Translations under genes and position numbers: made by a program
NCBI GenBank assembly: GCA_036435485.1
Contig: CM071598.1
Location: 140,162,148 to 140,226,147, forward strand
DNA from: Saposhnikovia divaricata
Taxonomy: Eukaryota > Streptophyta > Magnoliopsida > Apiales > Apiaceae
DNA: 64,000 nt
Direction of reading: 5' to 3'
Shown here: piece after piece, positions 1 to 12,070 of the stretch
Numbering within the stretch: position 1 is the first letter of the stretch
Layout: each line of letters begins with the position of its first letter
The notes under the pieces: generated by a model
Database searches by the model: none
What the model was told of the DNA's origin: nothing
Seen by the model: the letters and a program-made list of their open reading frames with translations, nothing else

Positions 1-3000
1 TTTGAAAATATATACATATGAGTATATCATTTTCGGCAAAACACTCTACGGTTAACATACTGTACAGGGAATACATCATTGCAAACCTCTTTCCTTCCAT
101 TAGCTTGGAAGGTTTCTCATTCAAAAACATTTCATTCTTTGAAATAATTGCAAGAGTGCACTAACACGTGCCAATCTTTATAGAAAATCTTGCAGTTCTA
201 GATACTGCACGATGTCAATATTTTTCTTATCAAAAGCCACACTATCGGCAACTTGGCACTTAGGCCCAAGAAGCAGTGTTTGAGTATTTTTCCAAAGTGG
301 AGGATGGGACTGGAAGAAAACATAAAAACCTGACAAGGATTGACGATGATCAGTCGCCACATCCAAGTCCAATAATCCGCGGGTCTTCTCTACCGGTAGA
401 AGGATAGAAACTACATCCGTAACTATCCCCGGGTGAAAACTACATCCGTAATCACCCTCGATGAAAACTACATCCGTAATCATCCTTCGGCAACACCTGG
501 GCCGGAATAATAATTGATGGACCGCCTGGCTCACGGCCGCTTACACATCCCGGGAATCGTTCGTCAACGGTTCCCACACCTGCCAGAGTCCCTTTTTTTT
601 TTCTTTTAAAAACTTGATTTTGATTGAAAACTGAGTAATTGAGGTCCGACATCAGTCGACCGATGATTCTTGAAATCACACAAGAAGCAAACCTAACCGG
701 GGGTTTTCGAAAATGTTTTGAGTTCGAAAGAGTTCGAGTTTGAAAGTATTAAAGGTATCTTGGATTAGCTTTGTCTTTAAAATAATTAATAAATGATATT
801 TTAAGATTTAATATTAATAATTAATAAAATAATTATTTAATTAGATAAGCTTTTAATCCAAGATAGGTATTTTGAGTATTTACGGAGATATAAAAATAAT
901 TACTTGAGTATACGATACTTCCCGAATGACCCTTCGGGTTTTCGCAATTTAATTACGATATAATAATATACCGCTCCCCGGTCAATAGCATATACGGACC
1001 GCTACGACCTCTATTGCTAGAGTCGTTGTCCGAAGAAAACATTTCATTCTAAGTTCAAGGGGTGCAAACATATATGTACTTATACATCTCAATTTCATCA
1101 TTACTTCAATAAGCATAAACATTTGATACGCTTGAAAACTACAAACACAACAGTGAAAACCCTTATATATGTAAGTTTTGAAAAGTAAACTTGCCTTGGT
1201 GAGGTTGGGGTGGTTGAGCTTGCGGAGTGGAACGATCTATACATAATCAATAGCCGATCGTTAGTACCTTAACAAGATCTTTTTAATTGCGGGGTTTTAG
1301 GGGGTACAAAATTAACTTAATGACTTCGTCTTATGACACTCTAGCCCCACTATAGGTTCATGTCACCACTCGATTAAGCTCGTCACTTATTCGACTTAAT
1401 TTGGTTACCATATCCGAATCATATCCATTACCCCTTAAATCACACTCCCTTTACGACTTTTTCCCTTGCGCGAATTTTACTCTAGGATTTTTATAAAATT
1501 GAAAAATACATATTTTAATCCAATTCTTTTTGGGTAGCCTTCACCACTACATTTTCTAGCTTCTCTAATTTTTCCATGATCCTACATAAATATTTAGGGG
1601 TTTAAACAAGGTTCACAAGGGGACCATTTAGTGCAGCCCGGAATCCAGAAACACATTTTACTTCTCAGGCCATAACTCAAAATCTATACATCACCTAGTC
1701 ATGAACCTTATATTTCTGAAAACTAAATTCAAATACCTTTCCAACAATATATATTAGGACCTCAGGGGACAAGATTTGGGGGTTCAAAACCCTCTTACAA
1801 GACAGTTCAAGTTCCTGGAAAAATCTCAGCATGCTTATATCACTAAACGAACCAAGAATCTTACATCCACATCACAACCAACATCTAAATCACCAAGATC
1901 ATACTTTATAACATACATGGAGATACATACACTAACCACAAGCTTAAAAATCACAACCACAACACTTAAACTCAAGATCTACATCATCCATAACTTATAT
2001 GTCCAAGATTCACACTAACATCCATGGATCTAACATTAAACACCATAAATAATTCATGGCCAAGAGGGGTTAGAGTTTTATACCTTCTTGATGTTCTTAC
2101 AATCTCAAACAAGCTTCGTTAACCTTGGGGAATCCTTACTCTATGCTCACCATCTTCAATCTCACCAAAGAAATCAAGAACATGGAAGTGGGTTTCCTGA
2201 CTGGAAAAACACGCCCCAAAGATCAGCCAAAACGAAGCCCTTGCACTCGTTTCCTGGTCGAGGCTCCTGAATGAAAGTTGTAGAGCGTCTTAACAGCTTT
2301 CTAACCATATAAAGAACAAAAAATTTCATTGAGTAATGAAGTCTCTAGGCCCATTTTACTGAGAGGTGTTCTGCTGGGCAGAATGGTTTTGTTCTTGGTT
2401 TTATGTTCTAATAATGCCATACACTTGATATATATCTATTTTTGGTTGGATGCATCTCATCCTTGCTAGGTGGCAACCTCTCATTGGCTCCTCTAGATTT
2501 CTTATCCACTTAAATTGCAACCAAGCCCTTTGCTGATTGCAACCAAGTCCTTGTCTCTTGTTTGTTGCACTTAAGTCCTTTTGTTTTGTTTTCTTTTCCA
2601 CCGCCTTGATTTCCTTGTCGTTTCTTGAATAAAATAAATACGTTACAACTTATACGTTGCATATTATTGCTCTAATATAGCACAATACCTCGAACGAATA
2701 TTAATTCCAACATCCCGTGTTTATTTCTCTTTATCTCAGAAAACGTTCTCCCGATTTCTCAAGCATTCTCTTTTCTCAATTCTAGGAGTTTATTCTCAAT
2801 CCCTTTTCCCTCTCATAATATATCCTTCCTTGGACTCTTAATATACCATATCCTTAATCCATGATTCGTTCGCTCAATCGCTTAATCTCATTGAAAAGTT
2901 TCAGCGGTTTCTAGAACGTTTGTTTCACTTCCTCAATGTTTTCGTTCCAAATTCTCAAATCACTCATAATAAAATTCCAAAATATTAACTCCTCAATTCC

Positions 3001-3294
3001 TCAAATTAAATATCTCATTTCTTGATATTACTGATATATAATTCACTGATCGGTCAAATATTACACGAAAATAGAATTTGGAATTTATGAATTCCGATCG
3101 CATTTACACACACTTATTTACTCCGTAGATTACTAGTATAACTTCGGAATATCCACACTACGTCTCGTACATAGGTGGCATGAAAAATTTTCTTAATCCT
3201 CAAAATCACTTTTCATCCACCAAATCACTATTCATTGATGCACTTCATCATAATAGGAAAAGTTTTAATTCTACCGAAATTTTGGGTTCTTACA
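1..3294 (-). repeat. Partial LTR of gypsy-type element E (minus orientation)
   Basis: The block ends on the plus strand with TTACA, so on the minus strand it opens TGTAAGAACCCAAAATTTCG, a normal LTR start. The bases just outside (3295-3310) are not purine-rich on the minus strand. This is therefore probably the outer edge of a 5' LTR or of a solo LTR, not a 3' LTR behind a polypurine tract. No primer-binding site is seen inside, so the LTR continues past the left edge. Bases about 180-700 are a close reverse-complement match to 8160-8690 and 16230-16765 in element L, while the outer ends of the two LTRs differ. The short open frames here look like chance frames in LTR sequence. Orientation is well supported; the family is inferred. 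Confidence 0.7.
402..485 (-). repeat. Three tandem 27-28 bp units in element E LTR
   Basis: Three copies of a unit built around ACTACATCCGTAA (minus strand TTACGGATGTAGT) lie in a row. The same triple repeat occurs in both LTRs of element L at 8356-8439 and 16430-16513. Its role is unknown; position inside an LTR makes a regulatory role possible but unproven. Confidence 0.8.
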
Positions 3295-4000
3295 CATTCC
3301 GACTTACGATTTAGGAGTTATGGTCAAATTACTAAAATTGGTTTGGAACCGTAAGTAAAAGTTCGTAACTTCAATTGAACCCTCGTAAAGCATGTTAATC
3401 AGTGGCGAATCTTGGTTAATAAATACTAGAGGTCATAGGGAAGGTATGAGAGAAAACCACATGTCAAACGGATCGTTTTCCGATTTTATAAAAATGTTTG
3501 AATCGAAGTTAAACGCGAACGAACCCCTTAAAAGTATAACTTTGGTTATAACTTAGAAAACGAACGATAAAACTCGAGGTATAATCTCGGTTCGTAATTG
3601 ATCGACTTTAGATTTTATACGACTTAAGTATATACCAAGTGTGGGTATGATGACATGTCGTAATAATGAACAAATGTCGGATCGTATCAGTAATAAAAAG
3701 AGTTACACTAAAAGGTGTATAACGAGATAATTCGAACACGTGTTTCGATTTAAGTAAAGTTATACTTAGACTTTTAAAACGTGTTAAGTGGTTAATCTCG
3801 AATGTTCTGATTGTTTATAGATCATCGAGCAGACCCAGGACACGCTATCTCCACCTACACCCAATTACCAGGCAAGTGTTCAAAACTTTGAACCTGTTGT
3901 TGTGATAATATATATATATATATGTGATTGCCGTTTTACATATGCCATAGCATGCATGCCTATTGTCAAATTATATTATGATACTTGTTCCCTGAATTGA
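3295..4000 (+). repeat. LTR of gypsy-type element B, left segment
   Basis: This segment and 17789-20256 become contiguous when element L and one copy of its target duplication are removed. It has no coding potential. Its style (AT-rich with scattered CG-containing runs) resembles the other gypsy LTRs in the window. The true 5' end of the LTR is not visible because element E abuts it at 3294/3295. Confidence 0.6.
3996..4000. other. Target-site duplication of element L, left copy
   Basis: ATTGA lies directly before the TG start of the 5' LTR and is repeated exactly at 17784-17788 directly after the CA end of the 3' LTR. A 5-bp duplication is standard for gypsy integrases. Confidence 0.95.
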
Positions 4001-4752
4001 TGTAATAACCCGAATTTTTCAAGAAATGATTTTATTATTATTTTGATAATAATAATGTTTTTCCTAAAATGAGGAGAAATTTTTTTTATTTATTTAATTT
4101 TTATTGTTGTTTAAAAATTTTGACCCAGTGGAGTCGGGTCAGTCTTAAAATTTTTATTGACCAAGTAGGTATCTCGAGTCAATAGTTTATTTGGGGCAAA
4201 TGTTTAATTTTTGAAATGTGAATTTATTTAGTAAAGATTTTAATTTAAATTACTGAATAATTTAGAGGTTTTAAAATCCTTAGAAAAAGTTTATTTTAAT
4301 TATTTGAGGATTTACAGAAATTACTCGATTAATTTATAATATCTAGAATTCGAGGTTTTACTAAAACAATAATGTTTGTGGTATTTTATAAGGTGCTGTA
4401 AATTGTGATTATGAATCACAATTATTATTTTTAAGTATTGTTTTTACAAATTATTAAGATTTGTAAAATGCATATCAATTTAGAAAACTGAGATTTAATT
4501 CTAATTCTTTCTCCAAAAGTCCTTGAAAATATTCTAGTATTTAATTTTACTAGGAATTTTATTTTTACAAATTAGAGTTTTAACTCTAAATATTATTTAT
4601 AAGTAAGTAGTGATTAAATGTATTGCTTTTAATTGTTATTGGGCCTAAGGCCCATTAGGTTTTCAACACAGCTCATATACATACCAGATACGCACACAAA
4701 AACACACACAGCCGCACAAACAAGAACGACGGGGAGAGAGAAGAGATTGGGA

Positions 4753-4755
<3 letters not shown>

Positions 4756-4808
<53 letters not shown>
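4756..4808 (+). repeat. (GA)n microsatellite in 5' LTR of L
   Basis: An uninterrupted GA tract of roughly 26 units. The matching tract in the 3' LTR (about 12826-12867) is shorter, so the two have slipped since insertion. It produces an artificial Arg-Glu repeat in a small open frame that I do not regard as a gene. Confidence 0.9.
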
Positions 4809-4812
<4 letters not shown>

Positions 4813-5860
4813 GATGATGAAGGAGGATCATCCTCCCTCTTTTCTACTATTCAAAGTCAGCCAAGGAAGAGGAGAGGAAGGAGTGAAGGCTTGCTTGTTT
4901 CGGCCATGGAAGAAGATGAAGGTGGAGAAGATGATGAATAGTGGTGTTCTTGAGTTTTGGTTGATTAAAGAGGTATAAAATCTTTGTTTCAAACTTTGAT
5001 TTTGTGTTTAATTAAGGAGCATATGTAGTAGTAGTTAGCAGATTTTTCAAGGTTTTTAAGAGTATATTATTGTTTAGTAGTGTTTAATAAATGAAATGAT
5101 GAAGTGGGTTTGTTTAGAGTAGTATGCAAAACTGTCCAGAATTTTTCAGGGTCTGCCCTGTTTTTGCAAGTGAATTTCGAACCATTTGTTCTCTTTTCTG
5201 GGCAGTAGTGTCTTCATAAAAGTTGTTCTATTTAGAGTCTAGTTTGTGCAGGAGAAAACGGTGCGTCGTTTGAGTTAACGAGTAAGGAGAAAATGACGTT
5301 TTAGTGAAACCCACGCAGGACACCCGAACATCTCGTGATTTGCACTTTGGAACTATGTTTCACCTAGTTAAAATCTGTAAATTGGATTGAAACTTTTATT
5401 GAGGATAAAGGAAGGAATTAGAAAGATTTCAGAAAAAGATTTGGGTAAAACTATTGATTTTTCAATTTATTAAAAATGTTTGAATGTCACTGTGTTGGAA
5501 GAAACTGCTCTGTTCTTGAGTTGTATTTGGATGGGTAATTGTCCTAGATGAACTATGTTTTTCAAACTAAAAGTTTTATGGTGTGAAGATATTATCTTCA
5601 GTTTTGGAATCCCAGAGGTCTTGGAGGCAAAGATTAATTTTTCAATTTATGAGAATTTTTAGAATGCAAGGTGCGCAGATTTAATGAACCGTCTATGTGT
5701 TGAGTTTGGAATAATGATTCACCTAGTTAGAAAATGGTAAGTATGGGAATACGTGATACATGTTAAATGTCAGAACCTTATAATAATTAGAATTGTGCTA
5801 GGGGTTATGAGAAGATCACAAGTTTCTAAATGTCAATATTTAAAGGACTTGTGTAATTCT

Positions 5861-6075
5861 TTTCGACTAATCCCTAGGGCTTACGAATATCCATGATTAG
5901 CTATCACGGGTATAATTCATATACTTGAGTGGTGTGATCATCGATATAGCGTAAGTAATAGTTAGTGCTAGGGGTTGTTCCCTAGGGCTTACGAACATCA
6001 ATGATTGATTGTCACGTGTGTCATTAAAATACGTGAGAAATACGATCATTGGTGTAGCGTAAGTAGTAGTGTAAT
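5861..6075 (+). repeat. Imperfect tandem duplication of about 105 bp in 5' LTR of L
   Basis: Two diverged copies share CCCTAGGGCTTACGAA, then ATGATT, then GTGATCATCGAT or a close variant, then TAGCGTAAGTA. The 3' LTR carries the same pair near 13925-14140. The copies differ more from each other than the two LTRs do, so the duplication predates this insertion. Confidence 0.7.
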
Positions 6076-8355
6076 ATAAATCATTATGTGCTATGTGCCG
6101 CATGTCAGGGCGGATACTTTCTTATGTGTTTATTTTATGTTGCTGCAAGTTGAGGCAGCTTATTTTTGCTAAAACAGGGTTGTATTGTATTTGAGGGGCT
6201 GTGCCCATAGTCCGATAAACGAATACTTCATGCCGAAATTTTCTGAAAATTCCCTGCGATTAATTATATTTAATTTATTAAATTTCCGTGGTCTAGAGGC
6301 ATGAAGTGGATGTTAACTGATTATGTGTATATGTGTTAAGTGGTTGAGTTGAGGATTAATTGTTGTCTCGAGGATTTATGTGCTAAGTTAAGTATTAAAA
6401 ATGGTATTGAGGATCAATGACACCTTGAGGATTAATTATATATTAAATTGGTTTAAGTCTATTAAATGGATATGAATGTGTTATGTGCATTAAGTGGTAT
6501 TAGAATAGTTAACTATGGGGAAGACGCCTATAGTTTTTCTTTAAGTGACTTAGTAGTAACTCTGAGTCGGGACTACTCGAGATACGAGGGAGGACTGACA
6601 CGTACTCGTAACCATTTCAGTACTATTAGGGCGTAATCAAATTGGAGCGACGTGCATCCAAAAAGGAAGATCGAGACGTCAGGTAAGGTCCATGGAATTG
6701 CTTGGACGAGGTGCGAAGGATTTGTCCGTGGTTTCTATTTTCTGCTAAGGACCAGAGGCAAGTTTACTATGCATACTCTATTGTTCAGAGTATATCTATG
6801 TTAAATATATGAAATGTGTTAAATAAGTTTTCAATCCGTAATCGCGAGTTTTCCAACCTTGTACTTCTTCTTCCAAATCATTGTATTCCTGGTTTTGCCA
6901 ACAATATTAAATTCTGCTCGTGTAATAACCAAAACCCATGGCTTATAATACTGTTGACGGGTAGTGATATTTTTATGGCTCTATATCTTGATTTATACGG
7001 TATATATATATATATATCTATAAACTTTTTGTACTATGGTAGTGGACTATATGTTATGAGGTATGTATTTATGTATCGGAATAAGAGAGGCTCAGAGGGT
7101 AGAGCATGTATTGAGTTTTAGAACTTAGCCGCGTGCGGGGCTATTTTGTATTGAATGTTTTCGAAAACCCGGGCAAAGCTTCTAAAAAGAATTTCGCAAT
7201 AATTAACCTAAAGGCAACATCACCAATAAACCCGTGTTTATTTAATTAACAGATGCTTCTGAAAGCATTCACTAATTAAATAAACCTCATTCACCTAATT
7301 AAATTTATTTAATTAGATGAATATCGTTTTCAAGACGCTTTCTTAAAATCACTTTGTCCCGGAGAAATAATAAAATAATTTAATGGAGTGATTCTATCCA
7401 GTATATTATTTATCAGAGATAGTTATTTTCAATACGGATTAAAGTTATTTCAATGGTTATAAATTGGTTACTTTCAGCTTAAAACAGCTAGATTGATACC
7501 GATATATGTTATTTGAATGATTATTTAAACTGATGAATATTAAGTATAATATTCATTAACAAAAGGGAGAAAGAGAAAAAAAAAAAGATTTTCAGGCTTA
7601 TTAATTATTTCTTATTGACCGAGAGTCAGTAGTAGTTATTTGATAAAGTGGCTAAAGTTTGGAGACTGCCGGAGAGATTGTGTCTTGATTTTTATTATAA
7701 ACATTCCAAGGGTTGTATTTGGGTGTTTCGAGGTTATTAAATATTTCAGTATTAATAGTACATATTATTTGAATATTGTTTAATAAATGAATATTATTTT
7801 GAGGATTCTTTTAAAAAGGGATTATTGAATATTTATTATTTGTTACATATTAGTCAAATATTTATTAAATACCTTGAGTGTTTTGAAGATTATAAAACAC
7901 TATTCAAAGGGTGTCTAAGGACTTTCATAGTCATTTAAAATATCATATTTTGATTCTATCTCGGTAAGTTACTTTTCAAGAACTCTGATATATATATGGA
8001 ATTACCCTGTTGTGTTACAAGCTTTATGCGTACCATTTTCCCTATGTGAATACAAAACCCTGTGTCGGGATTGATATAAGTATAAGTGCATACCTATACT
8101 CGAACTCTTTCGAATTCAAAATATTTTCGAAAGCCCCCGGTCTGGTTTTACTTCCTTGCACATTTTTCAAAAATTATCGGTCGACTGATGTCGGACCTCA
8201 ACTACTCGATTTTCAATCAAAACAAGTTTTGGAAAGAAAAAGAAAAAAGGGACTCTGGTAGGTGTGGGAACCGTTGACGAACGATTCCCGGGATGTGTAA
8301 GCGGCCCTGAGCCAGGCGGTCCATCAATTATTATTCAGGCCCAGGTGTTGCCGAA

Positions 8356-8439
8356 GGATGATTACGGATGTAGTTTTCATCGAGGGTGATTACGGATGTA
8401 GTTTTCACCCGGGGATAGTTACGGATGTAGTTTCTATCC
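8356..8439 (+). repeat. Triple 27-28 bp repeat in 5' LTR of L
   Basis: Three tandem copies around ATTACGGATGTAGTTT, directly followed by CTTCTACCGGTAG. They match 402-485 of element E in reverse complement and 16430-16513 in the 3' LTR. The sequence around it is the best conserved part shared between the otherwise different E and L LTRs. Confidence 0.85.
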
Positions 8440-9713
8440 TTCTACCGGTAGAGAAGACCCGCGGATTATTGGACTTGGATGTGGCGACTGATCATCGTCA
8501 ATCCTTGTCAGGTTTTTATGTTTTCTTTAAGTCCCATCCTCCACTTTGGAAAAATACTCAAACACTGTTTCTTGGGCCTAAGTGCCAAGTTGCCGAAAGT
8601 GTTGTTTTCAATTATGAAAGATGATGATGGATTCATGCAGTATCTAGAACTGCAAGAATATTCTAACAATAATGGCATGTGTTTGTGCACTTTTGCAATT
8701 ATTCAAAAGATGAAAGATGGTTCATCGATTATTGATGTCAAGTCTCAAATGTTTTGCTTCAAGAGCTTTGACTCGCTTCCTATCAGTTATTTCTGAGTTT
8801 GGATTTATCAAGTGGTTAAAGAACTTATACCCGGTACATAATGTTGACCTGTAAGGTGTTTGATGGAAATGACATACTTATATCCAAATACTGTCAGACT
8901 TGAGAAATACTAAAAATGAAACCTTCTAATGGTTTGGTTTGTACACGATGATAAACAACTGTCTTAGCAGCATATTGAAGTGCGTATTTTGAAAAGCTTT
9001 CTTAAAGATTAGCAATACTGTAGTGTATGATATTTCGCTAAGATATGAGGATTGCTATGGTTATTATAAACTTATCCGTTCATTGGATGTTGCGTTAAAC
9101 GTCATATTTTCCTTATTGAAGTTTCATAGTTATAAATGTTTCGGAAATGATGTTAAGTATTGTTGGATTTTAAAACCCCTGTGTATATTGGATTATATAT
9201 TGTTAAACTCTATTAATACTTGCTGGGCAATTCTTTCGCTCATACTTGTTTGTTTTAAATATTAACCTTTCAGAGAAAGGTAGGCGGATGATGCTTATAT
9301 GCATAGCTCGGAAGTAGCAGGTAGTATGCCCTGATGAAGACGATATGATCCAGAAAATCTATAGCTGGAGTAAGTTATATGTAATCATATTGATGTGTAA
9401 TAATTATATTACTTTGTACAGGACAGCACTAGTTGCTGGTGTACTTCTCATCGAAGCTATACTAGTAGTATAGGATTTGTAATACACGATGTGATGTAAT
9501 TGAATGGCTGTAATGAATCGAGTGATGTAAGGATTTTAGTTCTTGTTTCTAGCCCTATAACCCAAAAGATGCTTGGTAGTTGGGGTCTCTATTGTTGTGT
9601 TTCTGTTAGTAAGTGACTATAACTGGTTTAATATGGATAAACAGGTGATTTGCTATTGAGGATTTCCGCGTGATGACCAAATCCCTGACCCCGGATTTGG
9701 GGTGTTACAGAAA

Positions 9714-9725
9714 TGGTATCAGAGC
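9714..9725 (+). other. Primer-binding site of L (initiator Met tRNA)
   Basis: TGGTATCAGAGC, complementary to the 3' end of plant initiator methionine tRNA, lies 4 bases after the 5' LTR end. This is where minus-strand DNA synthesis starts. Confidence 0.95.
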
Positions 9726-11300
9726 TTAGGTTATGGTAAACTAGAAACGAGAGTGTGTAGGAGTGTGTATAGTTATGTGAGAACGTCAGAACTCAGGTAG
9801 AGTTCATGTTGGACTATCGGATATAGTACCAATGATTAAGTTAAGATTGGAATGCTATGCTGAGGAATATGTTGAGATAGACTTCACTTTTTGTGATGAT
9901 GGATGTCTACTAAAGAATTCTCAGAGACGAGTATTGGTCGGCAAGGGCATAAATCGCCCGAGACCAAAGATTAAGATGATTTTAGGGGATTCATGGGCGT
10001 AGTTATGTATTCCCCGAACTATAGGAAATTTCAATATGATGATGAAGGATAGAAAGTTGGCATCTAGTATTTTGGCAAGGATGTGTTGAGAACGTGTTCA
10101 TACTGTTAAAATTCCAAAAGGGAAATAAAACAAGATCACTATGAAAGATTATTAGTCGAAGTTACGGATGTTTAAACCTTCTCGAGCTTAATAGAGTTTG
10201 AGGTAATATTATGAATGGATTGGTGGACAGACACCGATTGTTTCAATGGATTATAGAAGTAAAATGGTGAAGATGAAATTGGTCAATAAAGATGAAATGT
10301 TTTAAGAACGAAGACGGACTGAGAAAGTCTGAGAAAGACTAGTACGAAGGCTGTTATGCCAAAGAGAGCTAAGCTTAAGTAGCACATGAAATTGTCATGA
10401 GGACAGGAACGTGTGGTATAAAGATGGTTGTAATGGTGACTGGATCTAAGTAGGTATTTTCTAGCAATGATCCGGAATATCGTCCGTTCGACATGTGGAA
10501 TTCGTCATTTCTAGGAGCGACACCGGTATCGAAGCCTACTTAAAGAAAAGAACGCTTGCGTGAGATGCTTGCACCGCGTCGAATAGAACTCCTTACGATT
10601 GTAAAGGTCGATGGTTGAATCTTTAGCGACTATTACGAGTCGACGATGACGTCAGCTATCAAGCACCTTAGAGTGTGCATGGAAAAGAAAAGCTTTAAAA
10701 TCGAACGATTATCTGTCAGAGGAGCCGATATAAAAGGCATTCGTGGCGACCTTGGCAATACCCTCCCCATTCGTGAATCATTTGGAGTACCTCCCCAATC
10801 TGTGAATTATTTGATGTCTCCTCATTTGCAAATTATGTTTATTACCTCCCCAATCTATGAGTTATTTGACACCTCCTCGTGCATAAATTATTTTGATTAC
10901 CCCCTACTCTATGACCTATCTTGACATCTCTCCAAGAGAGAAATTTTAATAAAGAATACATTCCCTCCTCGAAGTTATTCTTTAATACTTGTGTTAAGCC
11001 ATATTTAATTTCGATTGTGCCAGAAGCTGTCATTATTCCTACTTTCAGGTTTCTGAAGTCCTGATGAATGACGATATTTCAAACTTCCACTTTCCTCCAA
11101 TAGTGGATGATTCTATGGTGTATAGCTAGCACCACTTGCTTGTTGAATACCAGTGTCTTTCTGGTTATCCTTTTCTTTGGAAATCACACCTTTGGAATCC
11201 GTTCAATTCAACTCCAAGGTGTCCCTCTGAGAATTAATTGTCAAGATACGATAATTATTAACTTGACTTTGAATTACTTTCATACTTCTCAACTCCACTG

Positions 11301-11520
11301 AGACGAACAACCCTATACTTATAGGGGCCACAAGGACTTTCTGTCTGTGTGATAGAAGTCTGACGGGACGCCGTCACTTGTGAGTTGTGAAATACAAGAA
11401 GGCTAATTACCTTTAGTAATGTCTCAACTGAGGCACGCAACGTGAGTTCTTTTGATCATATTGATCTCTCGGTAAATTCCCTTATCTCAAATAAGGTTTA
11501 CTTTAACACTCATAACCTTA
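11301..11520 (+). other. Conserved leader module shared by elements L and D
   Basis: The block contains GAYGAACAACC, TATAGGGG, TGTGATAGAAGT, GGGACRCCR and, about 100 bases later, GATCATATTGATCTCTC. The same order of motifs occurs at 59309-59500 in element D. In D it lies between primer site and gag remnants, where packaging and dimerisation signals of LTR elements usually sit. No coding frame is shared. The role is inferred. Confidence 0.6.
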
Positions 11521-11694
11521 TGATCACCAGTGTGTGACATTTGTCTTGATATGACAACTATCTTTCCAAAGCTACATGATTCTTGCTATCTCTAATGAAT
11601 TTCAAGGGGATGCCAACCAGGTCGGCCAAGTCATAAATTCGTTGTTAGAAATTAGATTCGAATGGGATCGTCTATGACAAGAGGGAATTCCAAG

Positions 11695-11860
11695 GTGAAT
11701 AGAATATCAGCAACGTATCAATGGAATTAGTAAATTCTTTCTCTCTCAATGATATTATGTTAATGGAATTAGTGTATTCTCTCTCTCAAGGATGTTTTGT
11801 GAATAGAATCAGGGGACTTTCTCTCTCAAGGATAGTACGACAATGGGAAGGCGGTCGAGA
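11695..11860 (+). repeat. Degenerate short tandem repeat in interior of L
   Basis: Several imperfect copies share AATGGAATTAG or AATAGAATCAG followed by a TTCTCTCTCAAGGAT-like run. The copies are unequal in length. No function is evident. Confidence 0.5.
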
Positions 11861-12056
11861 TATATGTGTGAAAGGAATAACGTGGTAAGACTCAAGTGAT
11901 AACTGTGTCAAATAGAGATCCTATGGTTGGATTGAGGTTTCGGAGAAGTTGCTTACGAATGGACACTATCTCTGGTTTTGCCGAATAAATGTTGATGATG
12001 AAAGAGTTAAGGAATCCCAGTAGTGACCTTAGCTGATTCCGTGGACGGAATCCTTT

Positions 12057-12070
12057 TAAGGAGGGTAGAC
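12057..12070 (+). other. Polypurine tract of L
   Basis: AAGGAGGGTAGAC directly precedes the 3' LTR start at 12071. It primes plus-strand synthesis. The preceding bases GGAATCCTTTTAAGG closely match the equivalent site of element A at 29041-29066 on the minus strand. Confidence 0.9.

Larger units (their letters stand above)
4001..9709 (+). repeat. 5' LTR of element L (5709 bp)
   Basis: It is bounded by TGTAATAACC and GTGTTACA and nearly identical over its whole length to 12071-17783. It contains a (GA)n tract, a roughly 105-bp imperfect tandem duplication, a (TA)n tract and the triple 27-bp repeat. Short open frames here occur in both LTR copies but look like no known protein. LTRs of this size are exceptional; most plant gypsy LTRs are 0.3-4 kb. 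Confidence 0.93.
9710..12070 (+). mobile_element. Non-coding interior of element L
   Basis: This 2361-bp interior lies between the LTRs. It holds the primer site at its left end and the polypurine tract at its right end. No open frame above about 100 codons and no retroelement protein motif is visible on either strand. It does contain repeat-like stretches: CCTCCCC and ATTATTTGA-type units at about 10760-10940, and CTCTCTCAAGGAT units at 11738-11840. About 11300-11520 matches the leader of element D, and 12040-12070 matches the 3' interior end of element A. It therefore looks like leader and 3' end kept from an autonomous relative, with the genes lost. Confidence 0.85.

Noticed and set aside
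4633..4941. Open frame of 102 codons with a long Arg-Glu repeat, with a 98-codon version at 12704-13000
   Set aside because: The Arg-Glu run is simply the (GA)n tract translated. Both copies are in the two LTRs of one element, so they are not independent evidence of conservation.
6816..7121. 101-codon open frame in the 5' LTR of L
   Set aside because: It contains the (TA)n tract read as Ile-Tyr repeats, and its start differs between the two LTRs.
8010..8796. Several overlapping open frames (and copies at 16084-16870 and 178-679)
   Set aside because: They lie in the conserved LTR core, overlap in several frames and match no protein style. The conservation is at DNA level.
9714..9725. Possible tRNA gene at the TGGTATCAGAGC sites
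   Set aside because: Only the 12-base complement of a tRNA end is present; there is no cloverleaf. These are primer-binding sites.
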